The translations under genes were made by a program, and so were the position numbers. 64,000 bases of DNA from Bacteroidota bacterium (GTDB taxonomy: Bacteria; Bacteroidota; Bacteroidia; 2-12-FULL-35-15): assembly GCA_947479085.1 (NCBI GenBank), contig CANJYB010000009.1, forward strand, positions 62,001 through 126,000. Reading direction: 5' to 3'. The notes beneath the pieces are model-generated. The model worked only from the letters and a program-made list of their open reading frames with translations. It ran no database searches and was not told the origin of the DNA. Of the stretch, positions 40,756-49,145 are shown piece by piece. Each line of letters opens with the position of its first letter. The first letter of the stretch is position 1.

Positions 40756-41019
40756 GTTACCGAAATGGTGAGTACTATTTACCAAAATGGCTAATCTTTT
40801 TTACCAAAACGGATAATAGATTTTACTGAAACGGATAATATTATTTACCAAAACAGCTAATATTGTTTATCAAAATGGATAATAGTATTAGCCAAAATGG
40901 ATAGTCTTTTTTAGCAAAACGGATAATAATGTTTACTAAAACGGATAATATTATTTACCAAAACAGCTAATATTGTTTACAAAAATGGATAATATTATTT
41001 ACCGAAATGGTAAAAAATT
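40756..41019. repeat. Tandem array F: 12 units, 22-bp period with a 110-bp super-period
   Basis: Exactly 12 x 22 = 264 bases with no indel. Consensus TTTACCAAAACGGATAATA plus three variable bases. Units 2-6 and 7-11 of the twelve match pairwise (the fourth of each block is identical), revealing a duplication of a five-unit, 110-bp block. The first and last units both read TTACCGAAATGG, so the array has matching ends. Confidence 0.94.
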
Positions 41020-41034
41020 AATAAAAAGATAAAT

Positions 41035-41042
41035 TATCTTTA
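41035..41042 (+). promoter_or_regulatory. -7 box (TATCTTTA) before paaJ
   Basis: One mismatch to TAnnTTTG, 12 bases before the ATG at 41055 and directly after array F. Confidence 0.4.
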
Positions 41043-41054
41043 AGAAAATAAAGT

Positions 41055-42272
41055 ATGAAAAACGCATATATAATAGACGGAGTAAGAACTCCGATTGGAA
41101 ATTTCGGTGGAACATTAGCGGTGGTTCGCCCCGATGATTTGGCAGCCCTTGTATTAAAAGAATTAATTAAACGGAACCCAACTATTGATGTTTCTGAAAT
41201 TGGGGACGTGATTATGGGGTGCGCTAACCAGGCAGGAGAAGACAACCGAAATGTGGCAAGGATGGCTGTATTGCTTGCCGGTTTGCCATTTACAGTTCCG
41301 GGAGAAACGGTAAACCGTTTATGTGCTTCCGGTCTTTCGGCAAGCATGGCAGCGGCAAGGAGCATTATGTTGGGCGAAACAGGCCTGATGATTTCAGGAG
41401 GAGTGGAGAACATGACTCGCGGACCTTGGGTAATTTCAAAAACATCTTCTGCTTTTGGCAGAGACGCACAAATGTTTGATTCATCTTTTGGCTGGAGATT
41501 TATTCATCCAAAAATGAAGGAGCTTTACGGAGTGGATGCAATGGGAGATACGGCAGAGAACCTTGCAGACCGTGATAAAATAAACAGGGAAGACCAGGAT
41601 AAGTTTGCATTATGGAGCCAGCAAAAAGCGGCTGCTGCTCAAAGTAAAGGAAGGTTGGCAAAAGAAATTGTTCCTGTTGAAATACCTCAAAAGAAAGGCG
41701 ACCCGAAGTTGTTTGATAAAGATGAATTTATGCGCCCTGATACAACGATGGAGGGATTAGCAAAACTGAAAGGTGCATTTAAAAGGGAGGGGGGAACGGT
41801 TACTGCAGGTAATGCTTCAGGATTAAATGATGGTGCTGCCGCCATTTTATTGGCTTCGGACGATGCAGTTAAAAAATATAACCTTATTCCAAAAGCTAGA
41901 ATTGTTTCGAGTGGAGTAGTGGGGGTAGAGCCACGTATTATGGGCATTGGTCCGGTCGGAGCCAGTAATATGGCTTTGAAAAGAGCAGGCTTGACAATGA
42001 AAGATATAGACATTATAGAATTGAACGAAGCATTTGCTGCACAATCATTAGCATGTACCAGGGCTTTGGGTTTGGCGGATAATGATTCAAGAATAAACCC
42101 GAATGGTGGAGCAATTGCACTCGGTCATCCTTTAGGAATGAGTGGAGCAAGAATATTAAATTCTGCAGCAATTGAATTGCAGGAACAAAATAAAAGATAT
42201 GCATTAGTAACTATGTGCATTGGAGTAGGGCAGGGATATGCAGTAATAATTGAAAACGCAAATCTGAAATAA
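41055..42272 (+). CDS. paaJ: Thiolase PaaJ (3-oxoadipyl-CoA thiolase)
   Basis: 405 aa. Acyl-enzyme Cys in VNRLCASGLSAS, GGAIALGHPLGMSGAR catalytic His loop, and C-terminal CIGVGQGYA with the second Cys. The opening IDGVRTPIGNFGG and CANQAGEDNRNVARMA match PaaJ/PcaF thiolases, which finish phenylacetate breakdown to acetyl-CoA and succinyl-CoA. One base separates its stop from the next gene. Confidence 0.92.
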   Translation: MKNAYIIDGVRTPIGNFGGTLAVVRPDDLAALVLKELIKRNPTIDVSEIGDVIMGCANQAGEDNRNVARMAVLLAGLPFTVPGETVNRLCASGLSASMAAARSIMLGETGLMISGGVENMTRGPWVISKTSSAFGRDAQMFDSSFGWRFIHPKMKELYGVDAMGDTAENLADRDKINREDQDKFALWSQQKAAAAQSKGRLAKEIVPVEIPQKKGDPKLFDKDEFMRPDTTMEGLAKLKGAFKREGGTVTAGNASGLNDGAAAILLASDDAVKKYNLIPKARIVSSGVVGVEPRIMGIGPVGASNMALKRAGLTMKDIDIIELNEAFAAQSLACTRALGLADNDSRINPNGGAIALGHPLGMSGARILNSAAIELQEQNKRYALVTMCIGVGQGYAVIIENANLK

Positions 42273-42273
42273 A

Positions 42274-42900
42274 ATGAAAAGGAATGACCCGAGAATTGAT
42301 GCTTACATTGAGAAAGCTCAACCTTTTGCTAGACCAATTTTAAATCATTTAAGAGCATTGATTCTTAAAGCAAATTCGGAAGTAATGGAAACCATTAAAT
42401 GGGGAATGCCGTTTTTTGAATACAAAGGACCTCTTTGCAACATGGCCGCTTTCAAGCAACATGCCGTGCTTGGATTTTGGAAGGGTAAATTACTAAAGGA
42501 TAAAAGCGGTTACCTGCAGGAACGTGCAAACGCAGGAGGAGAAGCAATGGGGAATCTTGGAAGAATAACTTCATTGAAAGATTTGCCTCCGGATAAAGTA
42601 ATTTTAGATTTTGTAAAACAAGCTATTAAACTGAATGAAGAGGATGTAAAAGTTCATCCTTCAGAAAAGAAACCTCAGAAAGAACTTATTATTCCCGATT
42701 ATTTTTTGAAAGCGTTAAAGAAAAATAAAAAGGCTTTTACAGCTTTCGAAAACTTTACTCCTTCAAAAAAAAGGGAATACATAGAATGGATTACGGAAGC
42801 TAAAACAGAGGAAACACGAAACAAAAGAATGGAAACTTCAATCGAATGGATTAGTGAAGGCAAATCAAGAAACTGGAAATACGAAACTAAAAAATCCTAA
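42274..42900 (+). CDS. YdeI/OmdA-type protein with DUF1801 domain
   Basis: 208 aa. N-terminal DUF1801-like domain (ETIKWGMPFFEYKGPLCNMAAF-type segment; key part TIKWGMPFF) and a C-terminal OmdA/YdeI region (FENFTPSKKREYIEWITEAK, KRMETSIEW). Cytosolic. Function unknown. The single-base gap from paaJ and the following overlap region with paaY put it in the paa operon by position, but the family is not known to act in this pathway. Confidence 0.75.
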   Translation: MKRNDPRIDAYIEKAQPFARPILNHLRALILKANSEVMETIKWGMPFFEYKGPLCNMAAFKQHAVLGFWKGKLLKDKSGYLQERANAGGEAMGNLGRITSLKDLPPDKVILDFVKQAIKLNEEDVKVHPSEKKPQKELIIPDYFLKALKKNKKAFTAFENFTPSKKREYIEWITEAKTEETRNKRMETSIEWISEGKSRNWKYETKKS

Positions 42901-42907
42901 ACTACTT

Positions 42908-43501
42908 ATGATTTACGAATTCAACGGATATAAACCGGTCATTCACGAAAGTGCTTTTATTCATCCTCAATCCACGGTTACTGGGAATGTTATTATCGGA
43001 AAAGATGTATATATAGGACCGGGCGCTGCTATCAGGGGCGATTGGGGACAGATAATTATTGAAGATGGCTGTAATGTGCAGGAAAATTGTACTATTCACA
43101 TGTTTCCGGGAACTACGGTTTTATTGAAAGATTCAGCACATATTGGACATGGTGCAATTATTCATGGAGGAACCATTGGAAGAAATGTTCTTGTTGGAAT
43201 GAATGCAGTGGTTATGGATAATGTGATAATAGGTGATAATTGCATTATTGGTGCTTTGTGTTTTGTGCCTGCTGATATGATTGTCGAGGAAAGAAAAGTA
43301 GTAGTTGGAAACCCGGCAAAAATTGTGAAAGATGTAAGTGATGAGATGATAAAATGGAAAACTCAGGGGACTAAGCTTTATCAGCAATTACCTTCCGACT
43401 GTAAAGCTACTTTGAAAATCTGTGAACCTTTAAGAGAAATAGAAACCGACCGACCTAAACAACAAGATATTTATAAAACCTGGAAAGAAACAAATAAATA
43501 A
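42908..43501 (+). CDS. paaY: PaaY hexapeptide-repeat protein
   Basis: 197 aa from the ATG at 42908, 7 bp after the previous stop; an upstream in-frame ATG at 42854 lies inside the preceding gene and is less likely. Left-handed beta-helix hexapeptide repeats (VTGNVIIGKDVYIGPGA, VLVGMNAVVMDNVIIGDN) and gamma-carbonic-anhydrase-like His residues (CTIHMFPG, HIGHGAIIHGG). PaaY is a thioesterase/carbonic-anhydrase-like helper of the pathway. Confidence 0.88.
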   Translation: MIYEFNGYKPVIHESAFIHPQSTVTGNVIIGKDVYIGPGAAIRGDWGQIIIEDGCNVQENCTIHMFPGTTVLLKDSAHIGHGAIIHGGTIGRNVLVGMNAVVMDNVIIGDNCIIGALCFVPADMIVEERKVVVGNPAKIVKDVSDEMIKWKTQGTKLYQQLPSDCKATLKICEPLREIETDRPKQQDIYKTWKETNK

Positions 43502-43503
43502 TT

Positions 43504-43956
43504 ATGGACTTATACTTACATTTTATCCTCGTTAATTCTGAATTTAATATTGGCTTAGCTACTGACTTATACGAAGGACAGGAATCAGAAGACAATATCA
43601 AACACATGTGGGAAGACGAATTAAAGGTTTCTGAACCGGTAAAAGATTTTAAAATAAGAAACAACGCCATTTATAAATTGGCCGGTTATTATCCCGATAA
43701 TTCTCAGTTTAGTTTTGACATCTGGGACATGACTATTGTTGAATGTAATACCGAAAGCGGAAATCAAATGCAATTTGCTGTTTCAAAGAAATTACTGAAA
43801 AATACAGAGAAGGTGGTGGATGAAAAATCGGGAGATACTCATTTGACTTTTTATTTGAGAGATACTCTTCCCATGGAAAACCCTATGGATGGCGTTTATA
43901 TTTTAAAATCCGATTTTCCTAAAGAACTAAAGCAGTCAAAAAATCCTAAATCTTAA
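43504..43956 (+). CDS. Hypothetical protein
   Basis: 150 aa, not recognised. Mixed alpha/beta pattern with conserved-looking GQESEDNIKHMWEDEL and FDIWDMTIVECN segments, no signal peptide or membrane helix, Lys-rich C-terminus. It begins 2 bp after paaY, so it is co-transcribed with the end of the paa cluster. No catalytic motif seen. Confidence 0.6.
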   Translation: MDLYLHFILVNSEFNIGLATDLYEGQESEDNIKHMWEDELKVSEPVKDFKIRNNAIYKLAGYYPDNSQFSFDIWDMTIVECNTESGNQMQFAVSKKLLKNTEKVVDEKSGDTHLTFYLRDTLPMENPMDGVYILKSDFPKELKQSKNPKS

Positions 43957-43992
43957 TTACCACAAAATATTAATCATCAAATTAAATAAGCC

Positions 43993-44448
43993 ATGGACAA
44001 ACTTGATTTCTTAAAAACAGAATTTCCTAAATTGCTTCATACTTTGCAACCGGAAACAATTGGTAAATGGGGAGTAATGAACGGCCAACAAATGGTGGAA
44101 CACATGGCTGAATCTGTAAGTTTTGCAACCGGAAAAAATAATCAGGCATTGCATACTCCTGCTGAACATGTTGGTAAATACAAAGACTTTGCAATGAGTG
44201 ATAAGGAGTTTAAACCCAATACAAAAAACGCATTACTTGCCGATACTCCTTACCCTTTAATACACCAAAAGATGCAGGGAGCGATTGAAGATTATGAAAA
44301 GGAAATTGCCGCTTTCATTAACTATTTTGTAACTAATAAAGGTGCTACACTTACCAATTCTTTTTTCGGGGAACTGAATTTTGAAGAATGGGTTCACCTT
44401 CTTCATAAACATGCAGTTCATCATTCCAAACAATTTGGATTATTATAA
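43993..44448 (+). CDS. DinB-like / DUF1569 family protein
   Basis: 151 aa four-helix DinB-like pattern with His residues placed like the metal site: MVEHMAES in the second helix and HLLHKHAVHHSKQ at the C-terminus. Opening WGVMNGQQMVEHMAE is typical of DUF1569. Such proteins may be thiol transferases or hydrolases; the specific reaction is unknown. Last gene of the run of plus-strand genes beginning with paaA. Its stop codon lies in the left arm of the following terminator. Confidence 0.7.
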   Translation: MDKLDFLKTEFPKLLHTLQPETIGKWGVMNGQQMVEHMAESVSFATGKNNQALHTPAEHVGKYKDFAMSDKEFKPNTKNALLADTPYPLIHQKMQGAIEDYEKEIAAFINYFVTNKGATLTNSFFGELNFEEWVHLLHKHAVHHSKQFGLL

Positions 44449-44489
44449 ACAAAAAGCCCCGTAACTAAATGTTACGGGGCTTTTTGTTT
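44447..44489. terminator. Bidirectional terminator
   Basis: Perfect 19-bp inverted repeat with core GCCCCGTAAC/GTTACGGGGC, five-base loop and A/T tails, between the DinB-like gene and the converging cold-shock gene. Confidence 0.9.
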
Positions 44490-44504
44490 AAAGAAAAATT
44501 TATT

Positions 44505-44693
44505 TTAAGACTTTTTTACGTTAACCGCATTTAATCCTTTTTTTCCTTCAGCAACATCAAATGTTACCGTGTCATTTTCTTTGATTTTGTCAACCAACCC
44601 AGTGGCGTGAACAAAAATTTCCTGACCTTCTGCGTCCTTAATGAAACCAAAACCTTTTGCTTCATTGTAAAATTTTACTGTACCTGTTTTCAT
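44505..44693 (-). CDS. cspA: Cold-shock domain protein
   Basis: 62 aa single OB-fold cold-shock domain. RNA-binding motifs KGFGFI (RNP1) and IFVH (RNP2). It binds single-stranded RNA or DNA and melts structure in mRNA. The 137-bp spacer upstream is AT-rich and may act as a regulated leader, but no conserved cold-box was identified. Confidence 0.9.
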   Translation of the reverse strand: MKTGTVKFYNEAKGFGFIKDAEGQEIFVHATGLVDKIKENDTVTFDVAEGKKGLNAVNVKKS

Positions 44694-44830
44694 TATAATA
44701 ACTAGTTTTAAAATTGAGCGACAAATATATATTAATATTTTTAAGTAATCAAATTTATTTTAGTCCATCGAAGATAAGTGCAATGCTGTGGGTCACAAGT
44801 GGAGGTTAAACTTAATTTGTTAATAGGAGT

Positions 44831-45493
44831 TTAGCTTCTTTCTCCAAAGATAGAACTGCCAACCCGAATCATATTGCTTCCTTCTTTTATTGCAATCCTG
44901 TAGTCAGAACTCATTCCCATTGAAAGTATTTCAGGTTGCAGATTAAAAGAGGCAAGTTCTTTTATTTTATTAAAAAACAAACTCAATGAATGAAATTCAT
45001 TTCCTATTTGCTCCTTGTTGTCTGTATTGGTAGCCATTCCCATCAAACCTGTGATATTAATATTTTGCAATTCTGAAAAATCCTTTGAATGAATTAATCC
45101 TTCCGCTTCCTTAAAATCAAGGCCAAACTTGGTTTCTTCTTTTGCTATATAGATTTGCAACAAACAATTAATAATCCTGTTGCATTTTTTAGCCTGTTTA
45201 TTAATTTCTTTTAGCAGACCAAAACTATCAACAGAATGAATAAGATGAACAAACGGGGCGATGTATTTCACTTTATTGGTTTGCAAATGACCTATCAGAT
45301 GCCATTCTATATCTTTAGGGAGTTGCTCATATTTTGCAAGTAGTTCCTGTACTTTATTTTCTCCAAACTGTTTATGGTTGGCATGATAAACTTCAAGTAT
45401 CTTTTCAATTGACTGGGTTTTGGTTACTACAATTAAAGTAACCTCTTTTGGCAAAGCAGATTTAATTGTAGCAAGATTTTCTGAAATGCTCAT
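44831..45493 (-). CDS. yggS: YggS-family PLP homeostasis protein
   Basis: 220 aa alanine-racemase-like TIM barrel binding PLP. PLP Lys in LIVVTKTQS, FGENKVQELLAKY, WHLIGHLQTNKVKY, and the phosphate-binding end SMGMSSDYRIAI with VRVGSSIFG. It balances cellular vitamin B6 and amino-acid pools. It starts one base after the DUF1015 stop, so it is the last gene of a serA-DUF1015-yggS operon. Confidence 0.92.
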   Translation of the reverse strand: MSISENLATIKSALPKEVTLIVVTKTQSIEKILEVYHANHKQFGENKVQELLAKYEQLPKDIEWHLIGHLQTNKVKYIAPFVHLIHSVDSFGLLKEINKQAKKCNRIINCLLQIYIAKEETKFGLDFKEAEGLIHSKDFSELQNINITGLMGMATNTDNKEQIGNEFHSLSLFFNKIKELASFNLQPEILSMGMSSDYRIAIKEGSNMIRVGSSIFGERS

Positions 45494-46741
45494 TTATTCT
45501 GTGAGGTTATAAATAACAAGACCGCTTCTCATTTTGGGTTCTACCCAGGTGGTTTTTGGAGGCATTATACTTTTTGTATCAGCAATATGTTTTAGCTGTT
45601 TCATTTCCACAGGGTACAAGCCAAAGGCTACTTTAAAATTCCAATTATCAATCTGGTTTTTCAGTTCCTCCATTCCTTTTATTCCGGAAACAAACCCGAT
45701 TCGTTTATCTGTTTTTAAGTCATGGATATTTAAAATCGGTGATAGTATATGCTCAGTTAATATGGATGCATCCAGGCTTCCAACAGGCTCTTCGTTATGA
45801 ATGATTTCCTTTTTAGCATCCAGTGAATACCATTTCCCATCAAGGTACATACTGAAATTATGTTTATGCAGCGGGATATATGTGGTATCTCCTTTTGGGT
45901 TAACAATAAATTTTTCATTCAATCTTTTAATAAATGATTCTGCTGTTAAACCATTCAAATCTTTTACCACTCTGTTAAAATCATAAATTTTTAATTGTGT
46001 TTCAGGAAAGAAAACACCCAGGTAAAAGTTATAAGGTTCTTTACCTGTAAAGCTTGCTTGGCTTTCTCTTCTCGATTTGCCAAGTAAAGCAGATGAAGCA
46101 GAGCGATGGTGACCATCGGCTATATAAATGGAATCAATTTTCGAAAACCGTTCTCGAATAAGTTCAACATCATCTTTATCATTAACAATCCAAAGTTTAT
46201 GATGAACCTTGTCTGAGGTGGAAAAATCATATTCAGGTGCAGTAGCTTCTACTTTTTCAGTCAATTGATCAATTACAGAATCATTTGGATAACTGAATAA
46301 AACTGGTTCAGCATTAAAATCGCAAACATCCAGGTAGTGCATTAATTTTTCTTCCCGCTCTGTTATAGTCTGTTCATGGATTTTTATTACTCCGCTAAAA
46401 TAGTCTTCAATACTGCTGCAACCTATTATTCCTGAATAAATATTACCATCTTTTTGTTGCTGATAAATATAAAAACAAGTTTGTGAATCGTTAATAAAAA
46501 TACCTTCCTCAACGAACTCTAAATATTTGGATTTTATTTTTTTTAATCTTTCAGGAGAACCCGGTTTTGTTTTCTTTCTGTCACTAAAATCAGGATTTAT
46601 GATGTGCAAAAAGGTATACGGATTACCAACAAGTTTATCATGTAATTCATTCGCATTGTAACCGTCCACAGCCCTAGATGCAACAAGGTGAACTTTGTCT
46701 TTTGCAGGTCTGACGGCTTTGAACGGAATAATAGTGGCCAT
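45494..46741 (-). CDS. DUF1015 family protein
   Basis: 415 aa cytosolic protein. DUF1015 features: opening IIPFKAVRPAKDK, LHIINPDFSD, and the His-rich IADGHHRSASSALL with LGVFFPETQLKIYDFNRVV. The family is linked by neighbourhood to serine metabolism in many Bacteroidota and Clostridia, and some members have been proposed as kinases (that link is family knowledge, not visible here). It abuts serA and yggS with no intergenic bases. Confidence 0.85.
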   Translation of the reverse strand: MATIIPFKAVRPAKDKVHLVASRAVDGYNANELHDKLVGNPYTFLHIINPDFSDRKKTKPGSPERLKKIKSKYLEFVEEGIFINDSQTCFYIYQQQKDGNIYSGIIGCSSIEDYFSGVIKIHEQTITEREEKLMHYLDVCDFNAEPVLFSYPNDSVIDQLTEKVEATAPEYDFSTSDKVHHKLWIVNDKDDVELIRERFSKIDSIYIADGHHRSASSALLGKSRRESQASFTGKEPYNFYLGVFFPETQLKIYDFNRVVKDLNGLTAESFIKRLNEKFIVNPKGDTTYIPLHKHNFSMYLDGKWYSLDAKKEIIHNEEPVGSLDASILTEHILSPILNIHDLKTDKRIGFVSGIKGMEELKNQIDNWNFKVAFGLYPVEMKQLKHIADTKSIMPPKTTWVEPKMRSGLVIYNLTE

Positions 46742-47695
46742 TTAAGATAACTTTGAAATGATTAAGTCTGAGAGCTCGATACCTATTCTCTCCTGTGCTT
46801 CTTCAGTTGCAGCTCCTATGTGAGGAGTTAATGAGATTTTAGGATGTGATAGGATTTCTTTATCCGGGGTTGGTTCGTTCACGAAAACATCTAACGCTGC
46901 ATGTGCTACTTTTCCCGAGTTTAATGCTTCCAATAAATCTGATTCATTGATAACTCCACCACGTGAAGCATTTAAGAGACACACTCCTGTTTTCATTTTT
47001 GCAAACTCCGCTTTGGTAATTACTTCTCCTCCCGGAACGTGCATAGAGATGAAATCGCTTTCGGCTAACAAAGCATCAAGCGAAAGGGTGGTAATCTTTA
47101 CAGTTATTTTTTCAGAAACTCCGATAATATCTAATGATAGTTCTGCCTCCTTAATAAATGGGTCATAAGCAATTACTTTCATTCCGCAGCCTAAAGCAAT
47201 CTTTGCAACCGCCTGGCCTATTCTGCCGAAACCAATGATTCCTATTGTTTTTCCTTTCAGTTCAATTCCTTTTGCATATTTCTTTTTTAATGAGTCGAAT
47301 TGCGTTTCTCCATTTACAGGCATTTGGCGATTACTGTCATATAAAAAACGGACACAGTTAAATAAATGAGCCATTACCAGTTCGGCAACAGAATGAGAAG
47401 AGGCTGCAGGTGTATTTACTACTTCAATCCCCTTACTTCTTGCATACTCCACATCAATATTATCCATTCCGACACCACCTCTCCCAATCAGCTTTAAACC
47501 AGTGCAGGCATCTATAAGTTCTTTTCTTACCTTGGTTGCACTTCTTACCGTTAAACCCGCATAGCCTTTAGCATTAATTTCAGAAGCTAAGTTTTCCTGG
47601 GCTACTTTTTCTGTTACTACAGTAAACCCTGCTTTTTCAAGCAGCATTTTTCCCTGCTCATCTATGCCATCATTGGCTAATATTTTTTTACTCAT
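46742..47695 (-). CDS. serA: D-3-phosphoglycerate dehydrogenase (D-2-hydroxyacid dehydrogenase)
   Basis: 317 aa. NAD-binding GIIGFGRIGQAVAKIA, catalytic Arg in NASRGGVINE, then Glu (DVFVNEP) and His (TPHIGAATEEAQ). The short form lacks the C-terminal ACT regulatory domain, so it should not be feedback-inhibited like the E. coli enzyme. It starts serine synthesis from 3-phosphoglycerate. serC is not adjacent in the window, but DUF1015 is, which supports the serine assignment over other hydroxyacid dehydrogenases. Confidence 0.85.
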   Translation of the reverse strand: MSKKILANDGIDEQGKMLLEKAGFTVVTEKVAQENLASEINAKGYAGLTVRSATKVRKELIDACTGLKLIGRGGVGMDNIDVEYARSKGIEVVNTPAASSHSVAELVMAHLFNCVRFLYDSNRQMPVNGETQFDSLKKKYAKGIELKGKTIGIIGFGRIGQAVAKIALGCGMKVIAYDPFIKEAELSLDIIGVSEKITVKITTLSLDALLAESDFISMHVPGGEVITKAEFAKMKTGVCLLNASRGGVINESDLLEALNSGKVAHAALDVFVNEPTPDKEILSHPKISLTPHIGAATEEAQERIGIELSDLIISKLS

Positions 47696-47747
47696 AATTT
47701 TTTAGTTTGGCAATTTTACTTATTTTTCAGATACATACTAATACTTA

Positions 47748-49145
47748 CTACGGTTTGTTTTCAACAATAATATGATATTTCAACTCTAACCCCAATCTCA
47801 ACTCTCTGTTCGAAAAGCTGAAGGTATCATTTGTTATTTCGGACGAATAAAGCATACCGGGAGGAGGCAAAGGAGCAAGCACAACCATGGAATCTTTGTT
47901 AATTGTATTGTTTAGTTGGATTAAATGATTGGTCCTTTCGTCATATCCGGAAGCATATTTACCCGAAATACCAATTTGATTATAAATAGTAAATGTCATC
48001 AGAATAACTCCTATCAAAATAGAAATTCTACTTAAAAAGTAAATTACCTTATCATTCATTAAGCCCTTTAATCCTGCAAGGAAGGAAACATAAACCATAA
48101 AAGAACAAACCAGGAAGGAAATAATAAACCAAACCCGGTATTCACCGCTTTGACTCATAATAATGGCAATCATTGCAAAAACAAGAACCATGGAAATAAG
48201 AAGTAGTATTACACTGTTTTTTATTGACTTTAAAAAGATTATAAAACTTATTTTTTCTCCTTTATTGAATGATTTCCCCAATAATAAAAAGGGAATGAAA
48301 AAAACAAAAATAAATAGGAGCTTTTGGGGCAGGAACCAGCCAAATAATTTTAAGATCATTCTTCCTGTTAATAACAATGTAGTTAGAATGGTTGGGTCCG
48401 GAAACTGAGTAGCTCTTGAATAGTTGCCTTTCGCAATAAGAACAACAAAAAAGGAGAAACTTAATGACAACATGGAAACGATAAGCTTTTTATTGAAAGA
48501 AAGTTTAACAAAGTTTACTACTCCTTTATTTCTTTTCCATTGCAAAACAAATAAAACGCAAAGTAAGAGTCCATATATCACCGAATAAACTTCTGATGAA
48601 CCACCGCAATAGATAAAAGAGAGAATAATACCTATGTAGGTAAATACATTGTTTTTGTTGCTTATTAAAAAAGAAATTCCCCAGACAAAAGAAATAATGC
48701 TCCATAAGTATGAACTCATGCTGCAATACCAAAACCAGGTTTCCCCAATATCAAAACTTAAAAAGAAAAGCAGGGAGGTAAAGGATAAAGAAGCTAGGAA
48801 TAGGTTTGGCCGGGTGAGTTGAAAGTTAAATTGTTTTGCTGTAACTGAAAGTAATCGAAATATACCGATAATTATGAGGATAAAAAAAGCAATGGATAGA
48901 ATAGAATAATAAATTTGTTTTGTTTCGAATAACCAGTAAAAAACATCATATAAAAAAACTGCAAAGTATCTTCCGCACCACTGAATATATTGTAAGTAGA
49001 CACTCTCCATTATTCCATGTGTTTTCACATCCCATATAAAAAAATAATCATCAGATGCCAGCCTCATGTTAAAGCTGAGAATAAAAAACAGGGAAATAAA
49101 CAGGAGTAAAATAATACTAAGCCCTATTGTGTATGGTCTTCTCAT
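47748..49145 (-). CDS. DUF6056-type polytopic membrane protein (2 of 2)
   Basis: 465 aa with about 11-13 membrane helices. Conserved motif LASDDYFFIW after the first helix and GETWFWYCSMSSYLW near 140 follow the DUF6056/GT-C-like layout, in which the acidic pair after helix 1 would be the catalytic site for a polyprenyl-phosphate sugar donor. The C-terminal soluble tail (about 425-465) would be periplasmic. It overlaps the upstream paralogue by 4 bp (ATGA). Likely a glycosyltransferase for surface glycans or glycoproteins, by fold analogy only. Confidence 0.65.
   Translation of the reverse strand: MRRPYTIGLSIILLLFISLFFILSFNMRLASDDYFFIWDVKTHGIMESVYLQYIQWCGRYFAVFLYDVFYWLFETKQIYYSILSIAFFILIIIGIFRLLSVTAKQFNFQLTRPNLFLASLSFTSLLFFLSFDIGETWFWYCSMSSYLWSIISFVWGISFLISNKNNVFTYIGIILSFIYCGGSSEVYSVIYGLLLCVLFVLQWKRNKGVVNFVKLSFNKKLIVSMLSLSFSFFVVLIAKGNYSRATQFPDPTILTTLLLTGRMILKLFGWFLPQKLLFIFVFFIPFLLLGKSFNKGEKISFIIFLKSIKNSVILLLISMVLVFAMIAIIMSQSGEYRVWFIISFLVCSFMVYVSFLAGLKGLMNDKVIYFLSRISILIGVILMTFTIYNQIGISGKYASGYDERTNHLIQLNNTINKDSMVVLAPLPPPGMLYSSEITNDTFSFSNRELRLGLELKYHIIVENKP

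Larger units (their letters stand above)
40729..41054. other. 326-bp spacer paaI-paaJ, almost filled by array F
   Basis: Contains the 12-unit array F (40756-41019) and a TATCTTTA box at 41035-41042. No gene. Confidence 0.8.

Noticed and set aside
2071-41019. Arrays as CRISPR
   Set aside because: Units are contiguous and degenerate with no unique spacers of constant length between identical repeats, and no cas genes are present.
42854-42907. Upstream ATG for PaaY
   Set aside because: It lies inside the preceding gene, and the hexapeptide protein family starts at the ATG at 42908.
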